64,000 bases of DNA from an uncultured Nocardioidaceae bacterium. Its GTDB lineage: Bacteria > Actinomycetota > Actinomycetes > Propionibacteriales > Nocardioidaceae. The position numbers and the translations under genes are program-made. Under the pieces are notes generated by a model. That model saw only the letters and a list, made by a program, of their open reading frames with translations, had not been told where the DNA came from and ran no database searches. The DNA is taken from NCBI GenBank assembly GCA_902805845.1, contig CADCUI010000064.1:1-64000 (forward strand), read 5' to 3'. Shown here piece after piece: positions 1-7,952 of this stretch. Each line of letters starts with the position of its first letter. Within the stretch, counting starts at the first letter, position 1.

Positions 1-277
1 CGGTCTTCGAACCCACCGAGGACCAATAGTGGTTGACGCTAGACAGATTGGGCCCAGATTTTGATGAACCGTCGCCAAAGTTCCACGCGTAGTTCGTGAT
101 GTTGCAGTTGTCGCTCCAGGCAGACGCGTACATCTCGACGTCCTGCCACGGAACGCTGGGGTTCTGGTAGCTGTATACCCGCAGCGAGACGTCGGCGTAG
201 GCCGGACTTGGATTGACAACAGCTAACCCTGCTCCTGCGGCAACAAGTACTGCTGCCGAGCGTAAGACTTTGTTCAT
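1..277 (-). CDS. Secreted PKD-domain protein, 5' part only (runs off left edge)
   Basis: The reverse strand from the ATG at 277 stays open to base 1 (92 codons). It starts with MNKVLRSAAVLVAAGAGLAVV, a lysine/arginine n-region and hydrophobic core, followed by a likely signal-peptidase site after AYA (about residue 28). The mature part contains WNFGDG with nearby aromatic and serine residues, the hallmark of a PKD beta-sandwich, a fold used in extracellular adhesion or substrate-binding modules. The rest lies outside the window, so any catalytic domain is unknown. The calls for secretion and PKD are good; function is not assignable. Confidence 0.7.
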   Translation of the reverse strand, partial: MNKVLRSAAVLVAAGAGLAVVNPSPAYADVSLRVYSYQNPSVPWQDVEMYASAWSDNCNITNYAWNFGDGSSKSGPNLSSVNHYWSSVGSKT

Positions 278-568
278 GGACGAACCCGATCCCGTCACTC
301 GTGTCTGATGGTGCGATGGCTGGGACAACGTATGGTCCGGAAGGGCAGGCGTACCGGGTACAACGGTCCTGGTTTTCGGGACGAAAAATCCCGCTCATGC
401 GCCCTTATCACGGGACTACTTAGGCGTTGCACATGCTGTGGCGATAACTGCCTTTCGGGTCGTAAGTCCTATAGACCATGGGTCCTACAACCTTGCTCGC
501 GACGTGTTCGCAGGGTTCACTGAGCGCCGTGGTGTCAGGGGTGGCACCGGTCTCGGGGTGGGAAAACC
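278..568. other. Intergenic gap between divergent secreted-protein genes
   Basis: About 290 bases between the divergent PKD gene and the sugar dehydrogenase gene. It must hold both promoters, but I see no convincing -35/-10 pair, palindrome or small gene. The base composition is less GC-rich than the flanking coding sequence. Short open frames here are not supported by codon usage or ribosome-binding sites. Confidence 0.4.
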
Positions 569-2500
569 ATGGCACTTGAATTCGATCGGCGTACGGCACT
601 CAAAGGCGTCGGCGCGGCAGCGCTAGGTGGCTGGCTGGGGCCTGTCCTGGCAGCGGCACCGGCCAACGCGGTCCCGCATGACGGGCGGGTCCTGGCCACG
701 GGGCTCGCCATTCCGTGGGGTCTCGTCTTCGTCGGCTCCGACGCGCTGGTGGCCGAGCGTGACACCGCCAAGGTGTACCTGGTGTCGCACACTGGAGGGC
801 AGCGGCTCCTGGGCGCGGTCGGAGGCGCCACGAAGGTCATGTCGATGGCCCTGTCGCCGAGCTTCGCGCAGGACAAGCTCATCTACGCCTACATCCGAGC
901 CGCCGCCGACCACCGGGTCGTGCGCATGACGTGGAACGGCAGCACTCTGGGCTCGCCGAGTCCGGTCTTCGTCGGGATTCCGCATGGCACAGACCACACC
1001 GGCGGAGGACTCGCGTTCGCACCTGACGGCATGCTTCACATCGGGCTCGGCGACCTCGGCAGCAAGGAGCAGGCCCGTGACCTGAGCTCGTTGGCCGGCA
1101 AGACCTTGCGAGTCCGTGCCGACGGCTCGGTGCCGGGTGACAACCCGTTCGGCAGCGCGATCTGGACGATCGGGCACCGCAATGTCGAGGGGCTGGCGTT
1201 CGCAGGTGCGGTCCTCTATGCCACCGAGTTCGGCGAAAGCGAGACCGACGAGCTGAACATCCTCGTCAAGGGAGGCGACTACGGGTGGCCCGAGCACGAA
1301 GGAGGGGACGGAGGAGGGCCGGTCGAGGATCCCATCGTGACCTGGTCGCCGACGTCGTACTGCTCGCCGGCCGGCATCGCCATCAGCAACGGCCAGGCCT
1401 TCGTCGGCGCCCTCGCCGGGAAGAGCCTGTTCCAGGTCGACCTGTCCACGCGGGCGGTGACGCGCCACCTGTACAACACCTACGGCCGGATCCGGAGCGT
1501 CGCGGTTGCCCCGGATGGCGCGCTGTGGATCACGACCGGCAACAACGGCGGCAGCTTCGCGCGGATCCCGGAGGACGATCGAGTCATCCGGCTCCTGCCC
1601 GGCATCCAGCTGTTGACACCCACGGCGGTGAGCGCAGCGGCCGTCTCCACGAGCAGCGCCGTCCTCAACTGGTCACCGCCGATGGACTACGGTCAGTCGG
1701 CGATCACCGGTTACCGGGTCAGCCGCGACGGGGGGTCCGCGGGAGGATCCGCGTGGTCGACCACGGTCTCGGCGGCAACTCGCTCCCTCACGTTCACTCA
1801 TCTTGCCGGCGGCGCGACGTACAACGTGTCTGTCGCCGCCATCAACGGTCAGGGCGTTGGCCCCGCCTCTTCCGTGGCTGTCGCGATCCCCGCTACCGGG
1901 ACGCCCACCGTTCCTACGGGGGTCGCAGGCAGAGCCCTCACGGCGACGAGTGCGGTCCTCAGCTGGGCCCCGCCATCGAGCAGCGGCACGTCGGCGGTGA
2001 CCGGATACAAGGTGTCACGTAACGGTGGCACCGGAGGGGAGAGCGGCTGGTCCACCACGGTCGCGGCGTCTGCCCGGTCCCTGACCTTCACGCACCTCAC
2101 CCCAGGCAGCACCTACGCCTTGTCGGTATCCGCGGTGAACGCGAAGGGCGCGGGACCCGCTGCCGTGAAGTCGGTGCTGTCGGCCACGAAGCCCGGCGCC
2201 CCGGTCATCGGCACAGCGACCGCCGGCGAGGCTGGAGGCGCGATCACAGCGGTGGTGCGGTGGGGCGCCCCCGCCTCCAGCGGCGGCGCCCCCGTCACGG
2301 GATACCGCGTGCGGGCGCTGCGCATGAGCTCCACCGGCAGCGTGCTGAGCACCACCACCTCCGCCATGCAGTCGGCGGACTGGCGCCTCATGTCGATGAC
2401 GTTGCCGCAGGCGGGCAACTACCGGTTCACCGTCCAGGCGTTCAACGCCGTCGGCGGTGGTGCTCAGTCGGCTCGGTCGAATCAAGTCGCGGGTCTCTGA
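569..2500 (+). CDS. Exported PQQ-type glucose/sorbosone dehydrogenase-like protein with three fibronectin III domains
   Basis: 643 residues. The N-terminus (RRTALKGVGAAALGGWLGP) is a Tat-like signal ending near ANA, residue 34. Residues about 35-340 form a six-bladed beta-propeller of the GSDH family (LATGLAIPWGLVF opening, GDLGSKEQA, LAGKTLRVRADGS, NPFGSAIWTIGHRN), the fold of soluble PQQ sugar dehydrogenases. Three Fn3 domains follow at about 349-441, 449-538 and 543-640, the first two near-duplicates (SAWSTTV..ARSLTFTHL). Fn3 tails often tether secreted enzymes to polysaccharide. The substrate is unknown, and members of this propeller family are often non-enzymatic. Single gene, no operon partner. 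Confidence 0.8.
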   Translation: MALEFDRRTALKGVGAAALGGWLGPVLAAAPANAVPHDGRVLATGLAIPWGLVFVGSDALVAERDTAKVYLVSHTGGQRLLGAVGGATKVMSMALSPSFAQDKLIYAYIRAAADHRVVRMTWNGSTLGSPSPVFVGIPHGTDHTGGGLAFAPDGMLHIGLGDLGSKEQARDLSSLAGKTLRVRADGSVPGDNPFGSAIWTIGHRNVEGLAFAGAVLYATEFGESETDELNILVKGGDYGWPEHEGGDGGGPVEDPIVTWSPTSYCSPAGIAISNGQAFVGALAGKSLFQVDLSTRAVTRHLYNTYGRIRSVAVAPDGALWITTGNNGGSFARIPEDDRVIRLLPGIQLLTPTAVSAAAVSTSSAVLNWSPPMDYGQSAITGYRVSRDGGSAGGSAWSTTVSAATRSLTFTHLAGGATYNVSVAAINGQGVGPASSVAVAIPATGTPTVPTGVAGRALTATSAVLSWAPPSSSGTSAVTGYKVSRNGGTGGESGWSTTVAASARSLTFTHLTPGSTYALSVSAVNAKGAGPAAVKSVLSATKPGAPVIGTATAGEAGGAITAVVRWGAPASSGGAPVTGYRVRALRMSSTGSVLSTTTSAMQSADWRLMSMTLPQAGNYRFTVQAFNAVGGGAQSARSNQVAGL

Positions 2501-2664
2501 GGGTTCCTGCTCGGCTGAGGTGATAGGGCACCTGGCCGACTGGCTCGGGAAAGTGCGCCCGAATCCGTCCGACCATGGTCCCTCCGTGGCGTGGAAGCCC
2601 TTGTCAGGTGGCTGGGCAGGCGATGGGATGGTGCTCCAGCCACGAGCCCAGGGGAGGCATCGGC

Positions 2665-2868
2665 ATGCGCACATCAGTCGCAGCGACCATGGGGGCACTG
2701 GCCCTCGTCCTGTCCCTCGGCTCGTCGCCTGCCACCGCCGCCGAGGTCGACTTCGTGAACCCGGCCGAGAACTGCAGCGTATTCCCGGACGCCGGCAGGT
2801 TGTTCGGCACCTGTGTGGGCGGGGTGGCGAGCTCCACCAAGCCCGGCAAGTCGCGGCACGACACCTGA
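2665..2868 (+). CDS. Small secreted protein of unknown function (67 aa)
   Basis: I chose the ATG at 2665 because GGGGAGG lies 8 bases upstream and the protein then begins with a clean signal peptide (MRTSVAATMGALALVLSLGSS, cleavage near TAA-AE). The mature part is about 40 residues with two cysteines (NCSVF, GTCVG), which could form one disulfide after export. An in-frame upstream ATG at 2575 would spoil the signal peptide. No family recognised. Confidence 0.5.
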   Translation: MRTSVAATMGALALVLSLGSSPATAAEVDFVNPAENCSVFPDAGRLFGTCVGGVASSTKPGKSRHDT

Positions 2869-2941
2869 GCCGAACCGCCCCGGCGCTGGGCGCTTGCGAC
2901 AGGCAGTATCAGGTGCCTAAGAGCCCTCTCATGGTGGATTC

Positions 2942-2985
2942 ATCGCGGTCTTAACCGCGATCGACACGGTTCGGGTCAACCGAAC
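2942..2985. promoter_or_regulatory. Two adjacent inverted repeats upstream of the two-component operon
   Basis: ATCGCGGT (2942-2949) pairs with ACCGCGAT (2954-2961) around a 4-base loop, and a second inverted repeat GTTCGG-GTCAA-CCGAAC follows within 10 bases. They lie just ahead of the small ORF at 3001. Without a T-run they look more like operator sites or an attenuator than a terminator. A role in binding the response regulator encoded at 4937 is a guess. Confidence 0.3.
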
Positions 2986-3000
2986 ACCTGGAGGCAACCA

Positions 3001-3099
3001 TGCGCCGCTCAGCCGCTGTCGAGTTTCTCGGACTGGAGCTTGCAGCGCTGCCGACGGCCGCCCAGGGCACCGAGGAGGACCAGTGCCGCGCCCGCTGAG
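3001..3099 (+). CDS. Possible 32-codon leader ORF
   Basis: ATG at 3001 preceded by GGAGG at 2992-2996 with good spacing; it encodes MRRSAAVEFLGLELAALPTA and stops at 3099, overlapping the GTG start of the next gene (3083) by 17 bases. The arrangement suggests translational coupling or a leader peptide. The peptide has no recognised family and the call rests on the ribosome-binding site and position only. Confidence 0.3.
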
Positions 3100-3511
3100 T
3101 CGCACCTGGTGGGGCGTGATCGCCGGCTCCCTGCTCACACTGCCGGCCGGGGCGTACGTCGTGGCCACCCTCGTCAGCTCCGACGCCGACACACCCGCAG
3201 GCCGTACTCCCATCGTGATCGTCGGCACCGACAGGGCCGAGGACGACTCCGCGGAAGGTGCCGACCCCGCTCCGGAGCCGGTGAGGTCCCCCTCGTCCGC
3301 ACCGACCGGTGATGATGAGGGGGAGCTCACGGTGGTGAAGCCAGGACCTCGTCACCTCGGCGACGATGGTGACACCGACGACGATGGCGACGACGGGGAC
3401 GACGGGGACGACGGTGACGACGACGGGGACAGCGGGGACGACACCGGGAACGAACCCGACGACAGCGGGGACGACGACGGAGACGACGCCGGAGACGACA
3501 GCGACGACTGA
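3083..3511 (+). CDS. Single-pass membrane protein with long Asp/Gly-rich repeat tail
   Basis: 142 residues starting at GTG 3083, with GAGGAGG 5-11 bases upstream. One membrane segment lies at about residues 10-30 (WWGVIAGSLLTLPAGAYVVATLV); residues 95-142 are built of DDGDDG-type repeats with about half aspartate. Such acidic tails can chelate divalent cations, and its position directly ahead of a histidine kinase suggests an ion-related or envelope role (inference). Its 3' end overlaps the annotated kinase frame, and the same repeat read one base later gives a Thr/Gly-rich stretch. Confidence 0.6.
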   Translation: MPRPLSRTWWGVIAGSLLTLPAGAYVVATLVSSDADTPAGRTPIVIVGTDRAEDDSAEGADPAPEPVRSPSSAPTGDDEGELTVVKPGPRHLGDDGDTDDDGDDGDDGDDGDDDGDSGDDTGNEPDDSGDDDGDDAGDDSDD

Positions 3512-4952
3512 CACAGGACCGCCATCGGCCGGCAGAGCCGGGCTGTCCGTCCGCACCCGCATCACCGTGGCCGTCGCCATCCTCGTAGGGCTCGCGCTGT
3601 CCAGCGCGGGCCTGGTCGTCTATGCCCTGGAGTCAGCCCACATCCAGCAGGAGGTCAACGGCCAGATCGAGCAGGAGCTGGCCGAGTTCGACGGGCTCCA
3701 GGGCGGTGTCGACCCCCAGACCGGGGAGCCGTTCGCCGACGTACGGCGGCTGATCCGGCTGTTCCTCGTGCGCAACGTCCCCGATGACGACGAGCTGCTG
3801 GTCGGGTACTGGGACGGAGTGCCCCAGGAGAGCTCGGCGACGCGCCATGCCCGCACCTTCCCGGGGTACCAGCCGTTCCTCGACGTCGTCGAGAAGCGGC
3901 TCGACACCGGGGGGACCGAGCGGCTGCAGACCGAGGAGTGGGGAGAGGTCGTGGTCACGGTCCAGCCGGTCCGTGACGAGCGCACCTCGGGAGCGTTCGT
4001 GATCGTCAACTTCCTCAGGGACGAGCACACCGAGCTGAACCGCGTTCTGCAGACCTACGCGATCGTCGCGGTGCTCTCCCTGGGGCTGATCACCCTCGTG
4101 GCGGCATGGCTCGCCGGCCGGCTGCTGGGCCCGGTGAGGACGCTGAGGGACAACGCCCGGCAGATCACCGAGACCGATCTCTCGCGTCGGATCCCCGAGT
4201 CGGGGAACGACGACATCACCGCGCTGACACGGACGTTCAACGAGATGCTCGCCCGGCTCGACCGGGCGTTCACGGGGCAGCGGGAGTTCCTCGACGACGC
4301 CGGTCACGAGCTGAAGACCCCGTTGACCATCATCCGCGGTCACATGGAGGTCCTGGACGGTTCCGACCCGGCCGACGTCGCGGACACCAGGAACCTCCTG
4401 CTCGGCGAGATCGACCGGATGGCGAGGCTCGTGAACGACCTCATCATGCTGGCGAAGACCGACCGGCCGGACTTCTTCGTCCTGGCGCCGGTCGAGGTCG
4501 GAGCGTTCACCGAGACCGTCCTCGACAAGTGCCGGGCGCTGGGCGAGCGGCGCTGGCAGCTCGACGAGGTGGTGCACGGGACGGCCAGCTTCGACGAGCA
4601 GCGGATCACCCAGGCTCTGCTGCAGCTCGGGTCCAACGCCGTGAAGCACACCGAGCCGGGAGACGTGATCGGCGTCGGGTCACGGACGGATCCCACGGGC
4701 AAGCTGGAGATGTGGGTCCGCGACACCGGGACCGGTGTGCGTGAGCCGGACAAGGAGCTGATCTTCGAGCGGTTCGGGCGGGGAGCGGGACGGACGGACG
4801 ACGACGGGTTCGGGCTCGGTCTGTCGATCGTGCGCGCGATCGCCGAGGCCCACGGCGGCACGGTCGCCGTTCGGGACAGCGGCCCGAAGGGAGCCACCTT
4901 CGTGCTGTCGCTGCCGGTCCGACGGAAGGCGGAAGCATGGCTCGCGTCCTGA
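3366..4952 (+). CDS. Two-component sensor histidine kinase (HAMP, HisKA, HATPase)
   Basis: Up to 528 residues. After a Thr-rich N-terminus come TM1 (RITVAVAILVGLALSSAGLVV), an extracytoplasmic sensor of about 150 residues, TM2 (IVAVLSLGLITLVAAWLAG), HAMP, the phospho-acceptor H-box HELKTPL (His near residue 314), N-box NAVKHT, DTGTG and GLGLSIVRAI boxes. It is an EnvZ/OmpR-type kinase. The first 49 codons are the +1 frame of the D/G repeat, so the true start is uncertain; a start near 3510-3570, close to TM1, is possible. The gene overlaps the response regulator by 16 bases. Confidence 0.88.
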   Translation: MVTPTTMATTGTTGTTVTTTGTAGTTPGTNPTTAGTTTETTPETTATTDTGPPSAGRAGLSVRTRITVAVAILVGLALSSAGLVVYALESAHIQQEVNGQIEQELAEFDGLQGGVDPQTGEPFADVRRLIRLFLVRNVPDDDELLVGYWDGVPQESSATRHARTFPGYQPFLDVVEKRLDTGGTERLQTEEWGEVVVTVQPVRDERTSGAFVIVNFLRDEHTELNRVLQTYAIVAVLSLGLITLVAAWLAGRLLGPVRTLRDNARQITETDLSRRIPESGNDDITALTRTFNEMLARLDRAFTGQREFLDDAGHELKTPLTIIRGHMEVLDGSDPADVADTRNLLLGEIDRMARLVNDLIMLAKTDRPDFFVLAPVEVGAFTETVLDKCRALGERRWQLDEVVHGTASFDEQRITQALLQLGSNAVKHTEPGDVIGVGSRTDPTGKLEMWVRDTGTGVREPDKELIFERFGRGAGRTDDDGFGLGLSIVRAIAEAHGGTVAVRDSGPKGATFVLSLPVRRKAEAWLAS

Positions 4953-5611
4953 TCATCGAGGACGAGGAGCGGATCTCGTCGTTCATCGCCAAGGGGCTCA
5001 AAGCAGACGGCTACACCACCACGACCGTCGCCGACGGCATCGCCGGGCTCGACTACTCCTTGAGCGGCGACTTCGACCTCGTGATCCTCGACATCAACCT
5101 GCCCGGGCTGAACGGCTACGAGGTCCTGGAGCAGATGCGTGCCTCCGGCAGCGGCCTGCCCGTCATCGTGCTCACTGCCCGGGACTCGGTCACCGACACG
5201 GTGACCGCGCTGGAAGGCGGTGCCGACGACTACATGCCGAAGCCGTTCCGGTTCGCCGAGCTGCTGGCCAGGGTGCGGCTGCGGCTGCGCCAGACCTCCG
5301 ATCAGGTGTCCGCACGCGAGGACCTGCTCGAGGTCGGGTCGGTGCGTCTGGACCGGCGTACCCGCGAGGCGACGTCCGGCGGTCGCGGCGTCGAGCTGTC
5401 CGCCCGGGAGTTCAAGCTTGCCGAGATCTTCATGCTCAACGCCGGCCTCGTGCTCTCCCGTGAGCAGCTGCTCTCTCACGTGTGGGGCTACGACTTCGAC
5501 CCGGGATCCAACGTCGTCGACGTCTACGTGGGCTACCTGCGCAAGAAGTTCGGGCCCGGGACCATCGCCACGGTGCGGGGCGTGGGCTACCGCTTCGACA
5601 CCGGGCGGTGA
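4937..5611 (+). CDS. OmpR/PhoB-family response regulator
   Basis: 224 residues. The receiver domain has the acidic pair (IEDEE), phospho-acceptor Asp52 in LVILDINLPG, the switch Thr (VLTARD) and the conserved Lys (PKPFR). A winged-helix DNA-binding domain occupies about 125-222 (LSAREFKLAEIFM, SREQLLSHVWG, VDVYVGYLRKKFG, VRGVGYRF). The start overlaps the kinase gene, so the two are one translationally coupled pair. The target genes are unknown; the inverted repeats at 2942-2985 are candidates for autoregulation. Confidence 0.93.
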   Translation: MARVLIIEDEERISSFIAKGLKADGYTTTTVADGIAGLDYSLSGDFDLVILDINLPGLNGYEVLEQMRASGSGLPVIVLTARDSVTDTVTALEGGADDYMPKPFRFAELLARVRLRLRQTSDQVSAREDLLEVGSVRLDRRTREATSGGRGVELSAREFKLAEIFMLNAGLVLSREQLLSHVWGYDFDPGSNVVDVYVGYLRKKFGPGTIATVRGVGYRFDTGR

Positions 5612-5618
5612 GAGTCAT

Positions 5619-5636
5619 CGCAGGTTGCACCCTGCG
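5619..5636. terminator. Short hairpin between convergent genes
   Basis: CGCAGG (5619-5624), loop TTGCAC, CCTGCG (5631-5636), lying in the 53-base gap between the response regulator stop and the convergent secreted-protein gene. The stem is only 6 bp and there is no T-run, so it is a weak bidirectional terminator candidate. Confidence 0.3.
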
Positions 5637-5664
5637 AGCCGGCCGCTGGTCCGGCGCCGACGTG

Positions 5665-6252
5665 TCAGCCTCGAGGCACCTCGTCGCTCCAGGTGCGGAA
5701 GAACGCTTGGCCGGGACCCTGCGCGTTGTCGGCCCAGATCTCACGCCCGAAGTGGGCGTTGGCGAGCTTGACCTGCACCCACTCAGGCCCGTTCAGGCAG
5801 CGGCGGGGGACTCGGATGGTGGCGCTGTCGGCGAAGTAGTCCAGGGTGTGGGTGGCCCCGCACCGGTCCCTGCGCCCGTTGCGCTTCGCGAAGATCATCT
5901 CGCCGTCCCAGTCCTTGCGGTTGGCGGTGATGTCGAACGTGCGCGTGAGACCCGAGTCGGTCCGGATCCGGCCCACCAGCACGTGCCGCCTGCCCGAGCG
6001 CCCCAGCTCCACGAAGCTCTGCCGGATGAGGACGGCGCGGGACCGATGCGCCACCTTGACCTTGATCACGTCCCCGTTCCGATGACCAGGAGCGGGCCTC
6101 CACTCGTCACCGTCATCCTCGTCGACCTTCCACATGTCGCCGGCACCGTCCGCCCACGTCGAGGACTCGGCGTCGGCAGCGTGCACGGCGAGCAGCGGCG
6201 ACAACAAGGTGGCGCTGACCAGTGCCAGCGACCGTCGTACCCAAGGCCTCAT
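5665..6252 (-). CDS. Secreted beta-rich protein, paralogue of the protein at 35541-36071
   Basis: 195 residues with a signal peptide (MRPWVRRSLALVSATLLSPLL, cleavage near ADA), preceded by CAGGAG. The mature part opens with a WADGAGDMW segment, has short charged strands (DVIKVKVAHRSRAVLIR, LVGRIRTDSG) and ends with RVPRRCLNGPEWVQVKLA, matching the C-terminal pattern R-P-x-RCL-G-V of the paralogue 30 kb away. The two cysteines could form a disulfide. No enzymatic motif; function unknown. Confidence 0.65.
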   Translation of the reverse strand: MRPWVRRSLALVSATLLSPLLAVHAADAESSTWADGAGDMWKVDEDDGDEWRPAPGHRNGDVIKVKVAHRSRAVLIRQSFVELGRSGRRHVLVGRIRTDSGLTRTFDITANRKDWDGEMIFAKRNGRRDRCGATHTLDYFADSATIRVPRRCLNGPEWVQVKLANAHFGREIWADNAQGPGQAFFRTWSDEVPRG

Positions 6253-6333
6253 CGCCGCCGCTCCTGTCTGAGGGTTTGTCCGGTGCTCGGCACCCTGTCA
6301 TACCGGCCGCGCCGTGCCTATAGGAAACGTGAA

Positions 6334-6367
6334 ACTGCCCCGCCCACCAAGAGGTGAACGGGGCAGT
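6334..6367 (-). terminator. Rho-independent-like terminator of the four-TM membrane protein gene
   Basis: ACTGCCCCG (6334-6342) and CGGGGCAGT (6359-6367) form a 9-bp perfect stem with a 16-base loop 15 bases beyond the stop codon of the reverse-strand gene; on that strand the stem is followed by TTCACGTTT. No T-run follows on the forward strand. Confidence 0.6.
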
Positions 6368-6381
6368 ACGGGTGGAGGAGG

Positions 6382-7113
6382 TCAGTAGGCGGAAGGGTTG
6401 TCCGAGGTGCGGCGGGCTGGGGTGGCTCCCGCGTCATCACCGAGGGGCGCCGCGGTGCCGGTCCGGTGCACATCGGTCGTGCGGCCGTGCTCGACGTCAT
6501 GGGCGACCCCGGTGGTCCGCGCGGTGCCGGTCTCGACGTGACGCTCGACCGTGGCCGGTGCGGTCACGGTAGCGGTGCGGTGCACGGTGTCGTGCTCGAC
6601 GTCCCCTTCGGGCTCCTTCGCCAGCAGGAACGACCCGATCGTCCAGAGCAGTGCGCCGATGAGACCGATCCAGAGCGCCCAGGCCGTCGAGACGTTGGCG
6701 TTTGCCTCACCGCCCGCTCCCGCGAACTTCACGGTCTCGATGGGGTTGATGAAGTACAGGATGATCCAGAGCAACGAGGCGAGTCCGACGGCGAAGGACG
6801 CCAGGGACAGGCCGCGGTGCTGTCGACGGTCCGCCCGCTTCGTCGCGTAGAGCAGGGCGGCCGAGAAGCCGAGGCCGAGAAGGCCCATGTAGGGGATGAG
6901 GCTGTCGGACTCGTATCCCGACACCAGTCTCTGGGCGTTGTCGCCGCCGCCGATCCCCACCCAGGGCATGAACATGGAGACGGCGAGGATGAGCGCGCCG
7001 AGTGTGGTGATGTACGCGCCGAGCGGGTTCGCCCGCCGGACGTCGTCGTGGCCCAGGGTGTGCGCACCGGGGCCGGTATGCGATGCAGTCATGTCTAGTG
7101 ACATACCCGTCAT
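6382..7113 (-). CDS. Four-TM membrane protein with hydrophilic C-terminal tail, unknown function
   Basis: 243 residues. Four predicted membrane segments: YITTLGALILAVSMFMPWVG, IPYMGLLGLGFSAALLY, LSLASFAVGLASLLWIILYFI and ALWIGLIGALLWTIGSFLL. The last 75 residues are a His/Thr/Asp-rich cytoplasmic tail with no domain. The start may instead be the third ATG (7095 region, MTASHTGPG), since the first 20 residues add nothing recognisable. Monocistronic, with its own terminator. No function assigned. Confidence 0.65.
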   Translation of the reverse strand: MTGMSLDMTASHTGPGAHTLGHDDVRRANPLGAYITTLGALILAVSMFMPWVGIGGGDNAQRLVSGYESDSLIPYMGLLGLGFSAALLYATKRADRRQHRGLSLASFAVGLASLLWIILYFINPIETVKFAGAGGEANANVSTAWALWIGLIGALLWTIGSFLLAKEPEGDVEHDTVHRTATVTAPATVERHVETGTARTTGVAHDVEHGRTTDVHRTGTAAPLGDDAGATPARRTSDNPSAY

Positions 7114-7331
7114 TCAAGGTCACAAACGGTGCGTTTCCCTTCAGGGGGTCCCGCCACCGCGGAGAGCTGGAGCGCCCGGACGGCCTCCACAACCCGCCCG
7201 GGCGCAGCGCGAGCCGCCTCAGAGCGACGTGAGTCGTGAGGACGGCTCGGCACAGACGCCGTACCCGGCCTGGTGGACGGCAACCCGGCGGTCCAGACGA
7301 TGCGGTGCCCGGCAAAAGGGTCGGAGCAGGG

Positions 7332-7889
7332 TCAGACCCCGCTGACGCCCTCGCCGCCGCCGGCCTGCTCGTTGAAGCTCTCGTGCTCCAGGAGGTGCAG
7401 CACCGGCACACCCAGCTTGCGGCGCGCCCGGGACGTCCAGTCGAGGTGGAAGAACTCGGCCACCACGTGGGGGCGCGTCAGGACGATCGCCTCCGCGGCC
7501 TCGACCTCCTGGACCTTGGCGGCCAGCGCGTCGATCGGCTCCGCGGTCACGGTCTGACCCGTCGCCGTGGCACCGGCATCCTCCAGCGCCCGCACCGACG
7601 TCGTGACGTCGGCCCGCGCCTGGTCGAGCAGCTCGCGCTGGATGTCCACCACCTCGTCGTGGTCGAGCATCGCCGGCGACACCACCAGGGCGTCGCCGGA
7701 AGCCAGCGTTCCCATCGCCGACTCGACGCGGGCCGCCGCGTCCTCCACGGGAAGCAGCAGGTGGTACCGCACCGGAGCCGGCGCCTCCTCGTGAAGTCCG
7801 CGGACCTGGAGGGCGTCCTGCCTGCTCAGTGGCTGCTCGACGAGCAGCACCACGTCGTACGCGGCTCCATCGTTGCCACCGGTCGTCAT
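7332..7889 (-). CDS. Universal-stress-like protein
   Basis: 185 residues from the ATG at 7889, chosen over an upstream GTG/ATG at 7913 because AGGAG precedes it by 7 bases. An alternating beta/alpha pattern (YDVVLLVEQPL, PVRYHLLLPVED, AEAIVLTRPHVVAEFFHLDWTSRARRKLGVPVLHLLEH) resembles a UspA-type Rossmann-like domain, but the ATP-binding G-x2-G-x9-G(S/T) signature is not clear. It is most likely a nucleotide-independent stress protein. It lies 64 bases downstream of the DNA ligase gene on the same strand. Confidence 0.5.
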   Translation of the reverse strand: MTTGGNDGAAYDVVLLVEQPLSRQDALQVRGLHEEAPAPVRYHLLLPVEDAAARVESAMGTLASGDALVVSPAMLDHDEVVDIQRELLDQARADVTTSVRALEDAGATATGQTVTAEPIDALAAKVQEVEAAEAIVLTRPHVVAEFFHLDWTSRARRKLGVPVLHLLEHESFNEQAGGGEGVSGV

Positions 7890-7952
7890 GCGGACGCTCC
7901 TGTCGTTCACCACCCTGGTCCACCCGAGCCGCCGGACCGCCTTAGCCCGACC

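Noticed and set aside
39..398. 119-codon reverse frame at the left end
   Set aside because: It overlaps the PKD gene in another frame; only the 277-start frame has a signal peptide and the WNFGDG motif.
3366..3512. Thr-rich N-terminal domain of the histidine kinase as a real mucin-like domain
   Set aside because: It is exactly the +1 reading of the D/G repeat; more likely a frame artefact of start choice.
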